A stretch of DNA of 64,000 bases from Mimachlamys varia (lineage: Eukaryota > Mollusca > Bivalvia > Pectinida > Pectinidae): positions 52,347,186-52,411,185 of the forward strand of contig OX392529.1 of the NCBI GenBank assembly GCA_947623455.1, given 5' to 3'. Shown here piece after piece: positions 28,901 through 40,900 of the stretch. Position 1 is the first letter of the stretch; every line of letters begins with the position of its first letter. The notes below the pieces were generated by a model. That model made no database searches and was not told the DNA's origin. It saw only the letters and a list, made by a program, of their open reading frames with translations. Both the position numbers and the translations under genes were made by a program.

Positions 28901-31900
28901 AATATAGAAAAGGTAAGTCATACATTCAAGGTCAAGGTCAGTAGACATAGAATTTAGTGTTAAAGTTGAGTGATTCAGTGTGTCCACAAGTCTGATAACA
29001 CTGAATGAATAAGAGGTGATATTGAAAAGGTCCAATGTAATACAATGGATATTAAGGTCAAGGTCTAGGTTAGTAGACCTGGAACTAAAAGTTAAAGTTG
29101 TGGAGTGATTCAGTGTGCCAACAAGCCTGATAACACTAAAAAAATTAGAGGTAAAATTGGATGTCATGGTCAAGATTCAGGCAAAAAAAGACAGATTTCA
29201 AACACACAATGTTGTTCCTGAATTTTGTCCTTATTTGATGTGCAATGTGTAGTGTCCATTAAAGGTTGTATACAGTAGCTAGGTTTCAAAGCAAGTGTAA
29301 ATCTCACACCTTATAATCATAACTGTTTCAGTATGACAAACAAGCAGTCGAATCGCAGTTAAAGATTGAAAAAGAACGTGCTACCAAAGCACTGCAACAG
29401 GCTAACATGGCCTCGGCTGTTGATGAGGAGAACAGGAGACTACAACACCAGTTAGAGGCCATCAAGGTAAGAAACACTATACATACATATCAATTATGGA
29501 CCTTTGCTGAGGTCGATATGGTGTTATACCGACCTGGTAGAATCAAATATTGAAGGAGGGCTTTAAATTTAGCCCTGAGGTCAATATTTTAGATTCTTCC
29601 AGGTTGGTATAACACCATATTGACCGAATCAAAGGTTCATAATTTTAATATTAGTTATAAAACTTGTTTTCAAACTTAAATTGCATTATATCTGTCTTGA
29701 TAAAGCATGAAATTTGCAGTTGCATTCATGGTTACTATAACGTCATAATGCTTAGGATGTCACAAATGCAGTATTGACTCAGTGTTTCTAAAAATAGAAA
29801 CATCAGGTCAATATCACAAAATATGGACCTCCATGTGACCATATTTTAGCCATTTAGAATTAAGGAATATCAGACCATAATATCTAATATAGACATTTAT
29901 GTTAGTGGTATTGTTTCATCTTAAACCAAAGTTGAAATATTGAGCTGAATTATACCAGTTGAACCTCGTTATCTGGAAGTCGAAGACCATGTTTATTCCG
30001 AAGCATTTTGTCACTTTTTTTTTAACTTGCTTCACTCCACTACACAGATAACTTTTGAGTTTTCCAACATCACATTGTATATTGCAGGCCCAGAATCTAT
30101 CATATAAGGAACAGTTGGAAGGTGAACGACAGTCTCGTCTACGAGAAACAATGCCACTTAACGAGATCAGAAAGAGGCTTAAAGATTTGTCACAGAGTGT
30201 AAAAACTGGAAAGGTAAGATTATTCTTATTTTGACATTATTTTGTTCACATTATATTACACTCTCCCTTACCTGACCATTAATTCTATAACACCCACCAC
30301 CATACCCCCTCTTCCACCCCCCACCCCCAATACAAAGGACCAATCTGTATTAAAAGCTTGTTACAAAATAGTGTTTTGGAGGGTGGGTGGGTGTGTGTGT
30401 GTGATCATTTGGTAAGTCTAATGGTGCGAATTCGTAAAATTGCAATCGAGCATCCGTAATTTGATCAGTTTTGAATTAAGAGGTGGCGGAATAGAATAAA
30501 AGATGGCGGTGCACACCAACACCATTTTCACTTTTTGCTCGATTGGTAGAATTTTTTGGAATAAATATATGCGTTCCAGTTTCGCTTGATGGGTGTAATT
30601 TTTCAGGAACTCAATCCCAACACTCCAAACAAGCACACTTGTTATTAAATAACTCTTAACACCAGAATAATGTTTTGTTACAGACAAATGTTGAGCCTCA
30701 GGATGACCGAGACTATCTGGGTAAAACCTTCAAAGACCTCCAGCAGTTTATGTCCGACAAAGTCAACAAGAGTTTCAGGGAGGCTGGTGATGCCAAAAAG
30801 AAAACTAACCAAGTAAGCTAAATTGTATACAAACGTTTATAAGAAAATAATTTATGTATTATTTTTCTCTCAATTCTACCGAGCAAATATTAAATCATTT
30901 ACAAAGTTAACTTACAAAAATTATGATATCTTAATACATTATTGCCAACCCTCCCTATTTTGGAGGGAGACTCCCGATTTTGGACCCTAAAATGTTGCAT
31001 TTTCAACTTTGGAATTTGCTGAACTGTTCCTATTTTTAAAGATTTCATCTGAAAGAAGAGCTCAAAAGAAGCCCTTTAAAAGTGTTATTTTTCTCTGAAT
31101 GTACATGTATACATATTATTTATGTTTTCAATTCTGATCACGCGTAATCTCCCTCATGGAAATTTCAAAAAGTTGGCAAGTCTGCTAATAGAAACAATCT
31201 TTACAATTGTCTTTCCTATACTGAAAGTTTCACATGACTATGAAATTAATGAGGTTTCCTTTCAATACATTCAAGATATTTGTTTTCCTTATTTTCAAGT
31301 TTAAATATTTAAAAATTTTTATTTTAATAAGAAACATGTATTTCTGAAGTCCTAGCTTTAATAATAAAATAAACTTATGACACTGATGGTTTGCCATTCC
31401 AAATAACTTATTCCTTAGGCTGATGCAGAAATACAGGCGTTAAAGGAAAGCCTGACAAAAGCAGAAAACAAATTGATGAAGCGTGACGACAAAAGTAAAG
31501 ACAAGGATAATAAGGTAGGTGGTCCGTGAAGTCATTGGTCAGTTAATCGAAGGTCATTGAAGTTATTTATTGGTCAGTGAGTCATTGATCTATGAATTAA
31601 GTGATTGGTTAGTGAAGTTATTGGTCAGTAAAGTCATTGAAGTGAGAAAAGTTCGTGAAGTTATTTGAAATGATTTTGTAATTTTGTTAGTGTTTCTTAA
31701 AAAGGTAAAATGGCTTTTATAATACAGTATTTTGAGTGATATATTGTAATTGTCACTCTCGTGTAGTTTATTCATGTTTTTCATAAGTATTCTATTGAAA
31801 AACATAATTAAATTCAAAACTGGATTAAAAGGAATTTTTCAAACAAACTGAAGCCTCTTTAAAGATGGCATGTCCCTGTGTAAATGATATTTTGCATTGT

Positions 31901-34900
31901 AAACCACTGGTGACCTTCGACCTTTGCAGATCCAGGCAGAGAGGAAGGCCAACGAAGACGAGATGAAGAGGATGCAGAATGAGATACAGAAACTGAAAGC
32001 TAAGCTCAAGGACACGATGGAAAGGGCGGCTCAAGGTCGCCCAATCACCAAGATTGTTTACCGTCCAGAATCCGAGTCGGACAGAAGCTCTATGAACTCG
32101 GAGGAGAAGGCATTGTTTGATGAGTTACAGAGAGAGCTGCTCGACTTACGGCGTAACATGAGAAACAAGGAAGAGGAAAACGCACGAAAGGTGAGCGAAT
32201 TCTTTGAAGGTTTATCCTATTTTTCTTATCTTTGGCTGGAATTCAATAATTTCTGAATGAACTTCAGCTTTTGTTCTTGTGAAGTGATAGACAGAATAAA
32301 TGGAATACAATTTGATTTGATATGTCACACATCATATATCCAATTTTAAAATGGTGATGAAATCTAGAGATTGTAAACAGATTTTATGGTTTTTGAATAA
32401 TATGGGACTTGATGGGAACAAAATAAAACCTTATATACAGAGAATATTACATGGCCATTTACATATCGGGTCGTATATCAATCTTAGATCACAGTATACC
32501 ATGTTATCATAAAATGTAATTATACATCATTGTAACTGAAAATTGTGAAAGAAATGGTTTGAAAACATATAATCATGAAAAAGTCCTTTGCATGTTTCTT
32601 GTTCTTGAACTAAAGGATAAATATTAACTTGATGATTTATTAGATGATAGACATGGAGTCAGAGGCGGCCATTATGGAACAGGCTCTGAGAGACCAGGAG
32701 AAGGAGTATGAGAAGGAACTTGCTTTTACTCGAGATGAACTGGAAGACGAGAAGGTACTCTCAATAGTTCAAGTCTACCACTGAAGACATAAAAAATCAC
32801 ATAAAATACATTGACCAAAATAATAAACTTCAATCACATTTCTTTTTCAGATTTTCATTTTGCCATATTTATAGAACCACATTCATGAAAATAAATCTTG
32901 TTGTGTTTCTGAAATGTTTCCTCTTTGAAGAATCAAGACCCTGTCAACTTTGCCGATTTTTGCAGGAGTCTCCCAATTATTGGGGTGTCTCCTAAATGTA
33001 TGGCGATAGCAGTTGTCCCCCCTTTAAAACTCTCTATTGTTTACAGTGAAAATAGTACTAAATTTCTGTTTATTTTTAACCCATGCTTTCATGACTTCAT
33101 GTCACCCATTGTGCATCAGCAGCAAGCGAATGTTAAAAATGTTGTTCACCGGACACTTTCTCCCCCATTTTAAATTACTGAAAGTTGACAGATATGCTAC
33201 AAAGGAAAGCAATATAACTTTAAAAGCATGATTTATTTTGAATTTTTTAAATTCTCTATAGATCAAATTAGTACTGATAAAAGGTCAGTAATTCTTATCC
33301 AAGCTCATGACATTTGTTTGTTGAATGGCAGGAAAAACAGGAAGCACGCATGCAAGTTATAGGACAAGACCTAGAGCAGGCACAGATTGTAGCCAACCAA
33401 CTCCGACAGTGTCTCGACGAGAGAGATAAACAGCTCGTAAACGAAGTACAAACCACTGATATGTCAAACCACATGATGAGTAAGTTGTCTCCCTTTAAGT
33501 GACTCTTCCTCTCTTTAATTTATATGCTTTGCCTATATAGCTACCTTTAACAAGATTTTTTTTCAAAAGGTAACCTATATTTTGCAATATATTACAACAG
33601 TCCTAACAAGCATAGGTAAAAATCATGCTGAAACTTTGTAAAATCACTAGTTGTATTCCTCAATCAAGTTTTATCGAACAACACTTTTGTCCCAAGTTTT
33701 GTATTTTGTAATATTTGTTGAAGTATTTTTGATATACTATAGCATCAGGTTTCAGTTCAAATCCAGTATTTTTGCTACCTTGATTTTACAGCAACCTATG
33801 CTTTATTGAATTGGGAAAATTTAGTAGGATTTTGAGATAAATATTCTTGAATTTTGCTTCATTTTGAGAAAATAACACAAATTTTGACTGGGGGAAAAAC
33901 AGCCTCATATCGGCTGTAAAACTGGACAAACAACATCACTGAAATTAACATTAGCCTATAGTGAAAATATATTGTCAAGATTATAGACTAAGTTATCATC
34001 TTAACCAATTCTACATGGATTAGTACTGTCTTGGTTATTTACAGAGGATTATCCAAAATGGAAAGGTAAATTACCGGTAGATAATCCCATGTACAGTCCA
34101 ATAAACCTGTTAGAAAATGTTTATTATCATTATAAACATTTTTAAACCTCAGTATTCTTGTAAACATTTTCAAACCTCAGTCCAAAATTATATAGATGAA
34201 ATAGCATAGGTTCCATTTCATATTTTAGAAAGTTATAGATATATATATTTAGATACAGTACTAATATTTCAAGGAAATAAAATATTGTTTTTGGTATTTA
34301 AAAAAAATACCCACTAATGGTGAAGGTAACATGTTGGGTGGTAGAAAGAATACCATATAGTTAAATAATGATAAAACAAGTAAGTTAGGTCGGCCTTGTA
34401 TATATATATATGTATATTGTTCATAACCCTTAATCCTTCCCATTAGGAGGGGGACTCCCTCTTATTCACTAAAATGTACCAATTTCCCACAAAATCTCCC
34501 TCATTTTTTAAACTCCGACTCACACAAACTTAAAATCTACATCCTGTGGTTAAATAATATCCTAGTTACTGCAGGGTGTGTGAAATGACTTACGGACCAA
34601 ATGAATATTTTTTGAAGTTATATTGATGCATAAAAAAGGGAAAGACAAATTGAGCAATGCAGTTTTAGATTTATTTCACGCACTTTCTCCCTCATTGGAA
34701 ATGTGGAATGAGGGAGTTCTCCCTCATTGGAGGTTTCAGAAGTTAACACCTATGACTGTTTTGTACCTTTAGAGGGCTTTCATGCCAAGTCAGGTAAGGG
34801 GTGTGCCCGTGGTCTGGTTAGACTGTTCCCACCTACAACACTGCACAATTAACCTAATTATCTACCTCCCATTTATATATATACTGTGATAATCACCCTC

Positions 34901-37900
34901 TTACTTGTATGGACCTTAAGTCTGATTGAAATATAATAAATGCACACATGTATTATATTATAACAGCCAAACCTTATGTTATATTCACTATTTGAACAAT
35001 GTATAATGTTGTTGTTTTGATATAGAATGTTAATTGAGAGTTTTAGCTATACAGCAAGACCCCACTTACTCCAACCCGGTTAACTTGAATAGCCCTCTTT
35101 TGGCGAACAGTTTGTACATATTCAACCAACATTCGGCATACTCAAATACGATGTATTCCTCAAACTATTGATCAGGTCCCCGCAAGTTCGAGGAAGTGGG
35201 GTTTTACTGTATAAGGATATGTTGAAGGAATCTTAATCCAATCGTTACTGTTTAAAAATATGTACCGAATTAGGTATTTGATAATTCATCCCAAATGTTC
35301 CTATTTCAAAAAAAAATGAATAAACTGTTTTCTGTCATAAAACGAACAAACTGTTTTGTAAAATAATTATGCAGATAATAAAGTAGTAGATATTTGCTTT
35401 ATATTAGAAAAATTCCAATTTTGAAAGTGATATAATATTGAACATTTACCAGTAAGTTTCAGAAATATTGTTCTCTCTGATGATTAATGACATTTAGTTC
35501 ATTTTTACAAAAATCAATGTTCAAGAAGACATATTATTTGACCCCAATTAATTACTAAGTTATTGATCCTTGTAAAGTTTATATAAAAAAACTTATACAA
35601 TGGCTTGGTGTATAGACACAATAGTGTGAAGGATATATACTGCACAAAATTTTCATTGTTTTGATGTGAGTACTCAAGATGATAACACATGCACACAGTT
35701 TGTCCTCCCTCGTCCTCTTGTTGGTTGTCATTGGAATCCAGATGACGAGGAATTGTACACACACAGTCACTGGTTTGATTTGTTAACAGTTTAGGTAAAA
35801 ACTTAACAGACTCTTGGGTGTGGACATTACATACTCTGAGTAAATCTGACAACTATTTCATAAGTGAAGTTTGATAATTATTAGTCATGCACCTTGGGTC
35901 TCTGGTGAAAGTGCACTAGAAAATGCTGTGGTCTGTTGAATTTGGTTGCTATTTGATACATTTGAAATTGTATGATTTGTAAAATATTTTTTATCTTCAT
36001 TGTATGATATGAGTTCAAATAATCAAATTTCATGTTGAAAATCAAATGATCTAATTAAACTTTTTGAGGATTTGTTATAAAAGTATTTAAGATAACTTTA
36101 TGATATTTATTATCCAATACTCAAAATTTTATATTTATTTTGGCCAGTTCTATGTTGTCTCTGCTGTATGATTTACTCACGATTTTCCGTTTTGTTTCAC
36201 AGCTGCCCAGGAGGATGAGCTGGCGCGTCTGTATGAGATACTGGACGCCCAGAGGGACGAGATCGAACACCTTAATGGGATGTTGGATCAGCTGTACAGT
36301 AGCCCCCGTGGACCAGGTAAACATATAGAGGCCATGCAGCCCCCTGGAAATACTAGTTCTAGTTCCAAGTAAAATTAAGTGTTGGTGTTATCTTATTAAA
36401 AACCCAGTTGAATGATTTTGTAATCAATCATTTATAGTCATTTTGACATGATTAAGTGTCTAAATTTTTGAGATTGGGAAAGAAATATTTAATCAATTTT
36501 TCACAAGTCTTACTATGTTTGTATACACGTACTGCATAATCAACGTAGATCACAAACAATCCTTTGTAATTGCTTTGAAAGTTTCAAAAATTGATAAAAA
36601 TAAAATTAAGGGGTTATGGAGTTCAGTTTAGCTATAAGTCAATGTAGTTCCTGCCTTTGGTTCTATATAATTGTTCATTTGTTGGGTTACCTGAAAAAAA
36701 CACAGGAACCTTTCTATTGGGGTTCCTTCCTGAATTTACACAAAAGCAAAGGGTATAGATTATTAAAGTCTAAGCAAGGGCCTATTTTAAGTAGAAAATC
36801 GTAATCAACCATTTTTGGGTAAAATTGTCATGCATTTATTCGTCAATTTCGGGGATACCAAACTCTGGAAAATGATTGAAATACATTATATGAAAGAGCT
36901 AACAATTTTTAACGCGTAATGTGTTTATGGTTAAAGTTTAATTTTGTCTATGTTTACTAGTTAATCCTGGTTTCGATGACGGTCTCTGGAAGTTACGCCA
37001 GGAAGTGAATCGCCTTAAAGAAACTCTTGCCATGCAGTCTGCCTACATACAGACAATGCCAAACCCCCTGAGTTCGGCCGGGACCCAGGCTCAGACAGAC
37101 ATCCCACCAGATCCAGCCGGCTTTACTCAGGTAGGTTTACTCTAGACAAGTACTCAGCACGATATAAGATAGATATATAGATAACCCTTGCAAAGTAACA
37201 ATTTTTATCCTCATTTTCTTTTTCTTTTTTTTTTTTTAATTATGACATAAGTAATTCAATTCCTTGTTACAAAAAAAGCCAAGAGATAATTTTCTTAGAA
37301 AGAGCAGTCTGGGATCACAAGTCAAAATGGTTGCTAAATATATATATGTCCCCAGGAAGCGGTCCTGTACATTGTATTTCTATCATTTTCTATTCTATTG
37401 TTACAGAAAGTTTATCTGAGCCAGGCCACTGGTCTGGTACATTGTATTTCTATGATTTTCTGTTCAGTCTTTACAGAATGTTTATCCGAGCCAGGCTGCT
37501 GGTCTGGTACATTGTATTTCTATGATTTTCTGTTCGGTCGTTACAGAATGTTTATCCGAGCCAGGCTGCTGGTCCAGTTCCGCGTCTAAACCTTGGTACA
37601 CAGCCAGGAGTACCAGTCTCCATGATGCCAGCCTCGCCACAGAGACCTAACCTGGTGAGTTTAGAGGGATGTGATAAATTATTGTGTTTAAAAATGTTCA
37701 TGTACAAGTCCTAGAAGGAAAGGTCACTGATTGATACATTTTGATTGAAAATATTTGAATAAATATTCATGAAATGATGTGTATGAGAATTTGCTATTGA
37801 CATTTCTCTTAAAGGCCCAATATACGTAACTTTCGGCAAAACCTGAAGAGAAAATCAAGCCTAATAACTTCTTACATTTATAAATTTAGTAAAAATTTAC

Positions 37901-40900
37901 TAATATCAGCAATATTCAAGATGAATTCTCACGCGGTTACCAGTACAGCGGCAGTTGAAACACCGTATTTGTAAACACGCGTCCGTTTTGAACTGTCTTC
38001 TACCTTCGGCTTGTTGTTGAAGTGGGCCCCACCTGAATTATTTTCAATTCTTTGTATTTTTCTGTCAAGAGTTTCTTGTTAGTTACCGCTCAGGTTTACT
38101 TTGTTTTAGACTTATTTTTGCATGGTTATCAACTGGATTTTTTTTCAGAATTTTTCAGAATCCCAAAAAATTTACTCAAGTTACGTATATTGGGCCTTTA
38201 ATTATTTACAAGAACGTAATCTTTTAAAATTAATTTAAAATGGAATTTTAATTTTAAGTAACAATCAGTTTGTCATTCTAAATCTTGTTTGTTTTAATTT
38301 GATACTTATATATTGGTTTTGATTTTTCATTTGGTTTCGTATCATGATAAGATATTCAGAGAACAAAAAGCTGTAAAAGAAATGTATGTGATTTTGTGTC
38401 TTGTTTTTGATGATAGTTGAGGTAAGCAAGACTAAGATATTGCGTTTCAAGCGACCACGACCGCTTCAACATTTGCGTTAAAGTTCCACTTTTCACAGTG
38501 TTATACATCAATCACTGCTATGCGATTGTATAGAAATTTTACATTACTCTACATGATCTTTCATACTTAACATCTACCCTCAATTTACAGCAAATTTACT
38601 TTGACAAAGCACAAAGCAAGAAAAGCGAGACATATAATTACACGTAATCCTTTTTCACAGGGCTCAGCCTATCAACAGCCCACAGCCTACATGCCTGCTT
38701 CGGGGGCAGCTCCGGGGGTACATTCAGGCTACGCCAGTGACCCCCCACAGACGCGAGTATCCTCGGCAAGGGGCAGCAGTCACAGGCCCCGCTCAGAGGA
38801 TGCCCGCCCAGGTCACCGGTCTCGCAGGGATAAAGAAAGAGGTAATGCTTGGGGATAAAATTCCATGTTTCTTAAAGGAGAAAATTAGGATGTAGATATT
38901 AAGTCTTAATTTACAATGAAGAATAAAATACATATACAGATTGTTATTTCAGTGATTGGTAATCAATTTCCATTATCAGAATACAAAATGTTTCAGGAAA
39001 TTGAGAAAAAAAATCTTAAGTAGAGTTGTTCAATCTTTGAATTGTTTCAAGTAGAAAACGTATTTGATATTATGGATGGAAATAGTTCATACATGGACAA
39101 AATTGTTATGTTGAAAGTTCACATGAGGGAGGAATGATAAAAGTCACTAATTACAGTGTTAAATTATAACTTCAGCATGACTTGACAATGAATTGCACAA
39201 GGTACATTATTTTCGTTATTTTGAAATTCTTTCATCTCTGTTTCATTTTCATATAAAAGTTTTATTTTAAAATGGGGTTTTAGAATTAAATTGGTTGATA
39301 TATGCAGAAAGTACAACTACATGTACTGGAATGCAGTTTCTTCCTGTTACAATCGTTGGCAAAAAGGATTCTCAACAGATGTGCTATGTGTTGAAGAAAA
39401 TGTTTGTAATTGTAGCCTTCATAAACTGTTTGTTTCCAGGTGATGATGAAAGAATGAGCCAGAGAAGCCACCAAAGTCAGCGTAGCCATGGTAGTAATAA
39501 GGGCCGCAGTGGCCGCAGCTATGATAAGGACCGGCGTCGACAACAACCGTCTTCCACAGCCCCCAAAACAGCATTCGAACCTGTGCAGCGCCCACAGGTG
39601 TATCGCCCAGTACAGGGAGGAAACGCTGCCCCCAACATGCCAAGTGGTGTCTACGGTGGTGCCCCCACTGGTGTCCCCGGTGGTGTCTACGGTGGTGTCC
39701 CCACTGGTGCCCCAGGTGGTGTTCCTGGTGGTTTCCCCACTGGAGCCTCAATGCCAGGAACATCAGGCCAGTATTTCCCTAATGGAGGTGGCGTCCCTGT
39801 AGGTGCCCCAGTGCCTGGGGTTCACGGCCAGAACGTTCCTATGGCAGGTCAGCCAAATCATGTAGGTGCTCCAACGATGGATGGATATCAGGCACCATTC
39901 CCGGGCCGAGGTGTACAGCTTGATCCAGGGGCTACTTCCTGGGGGGTTCAACCATCAGGTCAGCGCCACATGCGGGGACTTACCACAGATCCAATCCCCC
40001 AGAGTGGAGGAGCTGGGACCCAAACACCTGGATATGCCTCGACTCAGACAAGTGGCGCCCCCTCAGTAGCAATGGCTCCCCCGTATAATGCGGGAACACA
40101 AACTTATATACCGGTTGCAGCCACACCTGCACAAAATGTACCCTACAACAAGGGAAGAGTGTTTTTACCTGCTTACTCCACTTCAACCGATCGCCCAGGA
40201 GGCCGCATCTACTATCCCCAGGGTGGGAGAATTCCCATGGGTGGCCCTGGGGGTGGTGGTGCCCCTCCTCCACCTCCACCACCCCCTCCTCCGGCAGTGA
40301 TGCAGTTTATACCAGGGTCCCCTGGGCCCAAAGTGACTTTCCTGCCCGTGACTCCTATGGCTGCAGGAACGCCAGTGAAACATTCCCGAGTCAACGGTTC
40401 CCTCAGCGCACCACCAAGTCCAATATGTAAGTACATTTGACTATTGTTATTGTGTGGGAGAGGTGGGAATCACCTGTATTAATATATCACGGGTGATTGG
40501 GTAAAAAACCAGATCTGTACACTATTCCTTATGTTAAATCTCTTTTAACATTTGATCGGTGGTGGGGTCCCTGAAAAAGTGCTTCCCGCCACCCTCACAC
40601 ATGGTTAGTTCTCACTTTTATATAGGATTTGACAGTTTGTCATTGAAAACTACATTCTTGGAAAAAGCATGGAATAAGTACCTTCAGAAAAAATGGAATA
40701 TGACAGCATCAGCTTGCTACTGAAGGATCAACATATGCATTAAATTTAATTACACTGAAGTTTTTATAGGTTTCGTTCTTTTAAAATGAAAGGATTTCCA
40801 ATAATTTGTATACAGTTTTATCAATCACATGTTAAAAATCATAAGAATATATGACCAAGTATTTTACATAAAAAAAAAAATTAACACATTGATTGAAATG

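Noticed and set aside
36317..36368. Alternative exon 20 donor 52 bases downstream (aa|gtaaaa)
   Set aside because: It would break the phase into exon 21; retained here only as part of the intron-retention idea.
37331..37589. ORFs of 63-64 codons with repeated LSEPGxWSGTLYFYDF
   Set aside because: They are translations of the 70-bp acceptor duplication in the wrong frame.
39295..39439. Upstream extension of the exon 24 reading frame with its own ATG
   Set aside because: A good acceptor (tttgtttccag) at 39439 with matching phase from exon 23 defines the exon; the extension is AT-rich with no linker-like composition.
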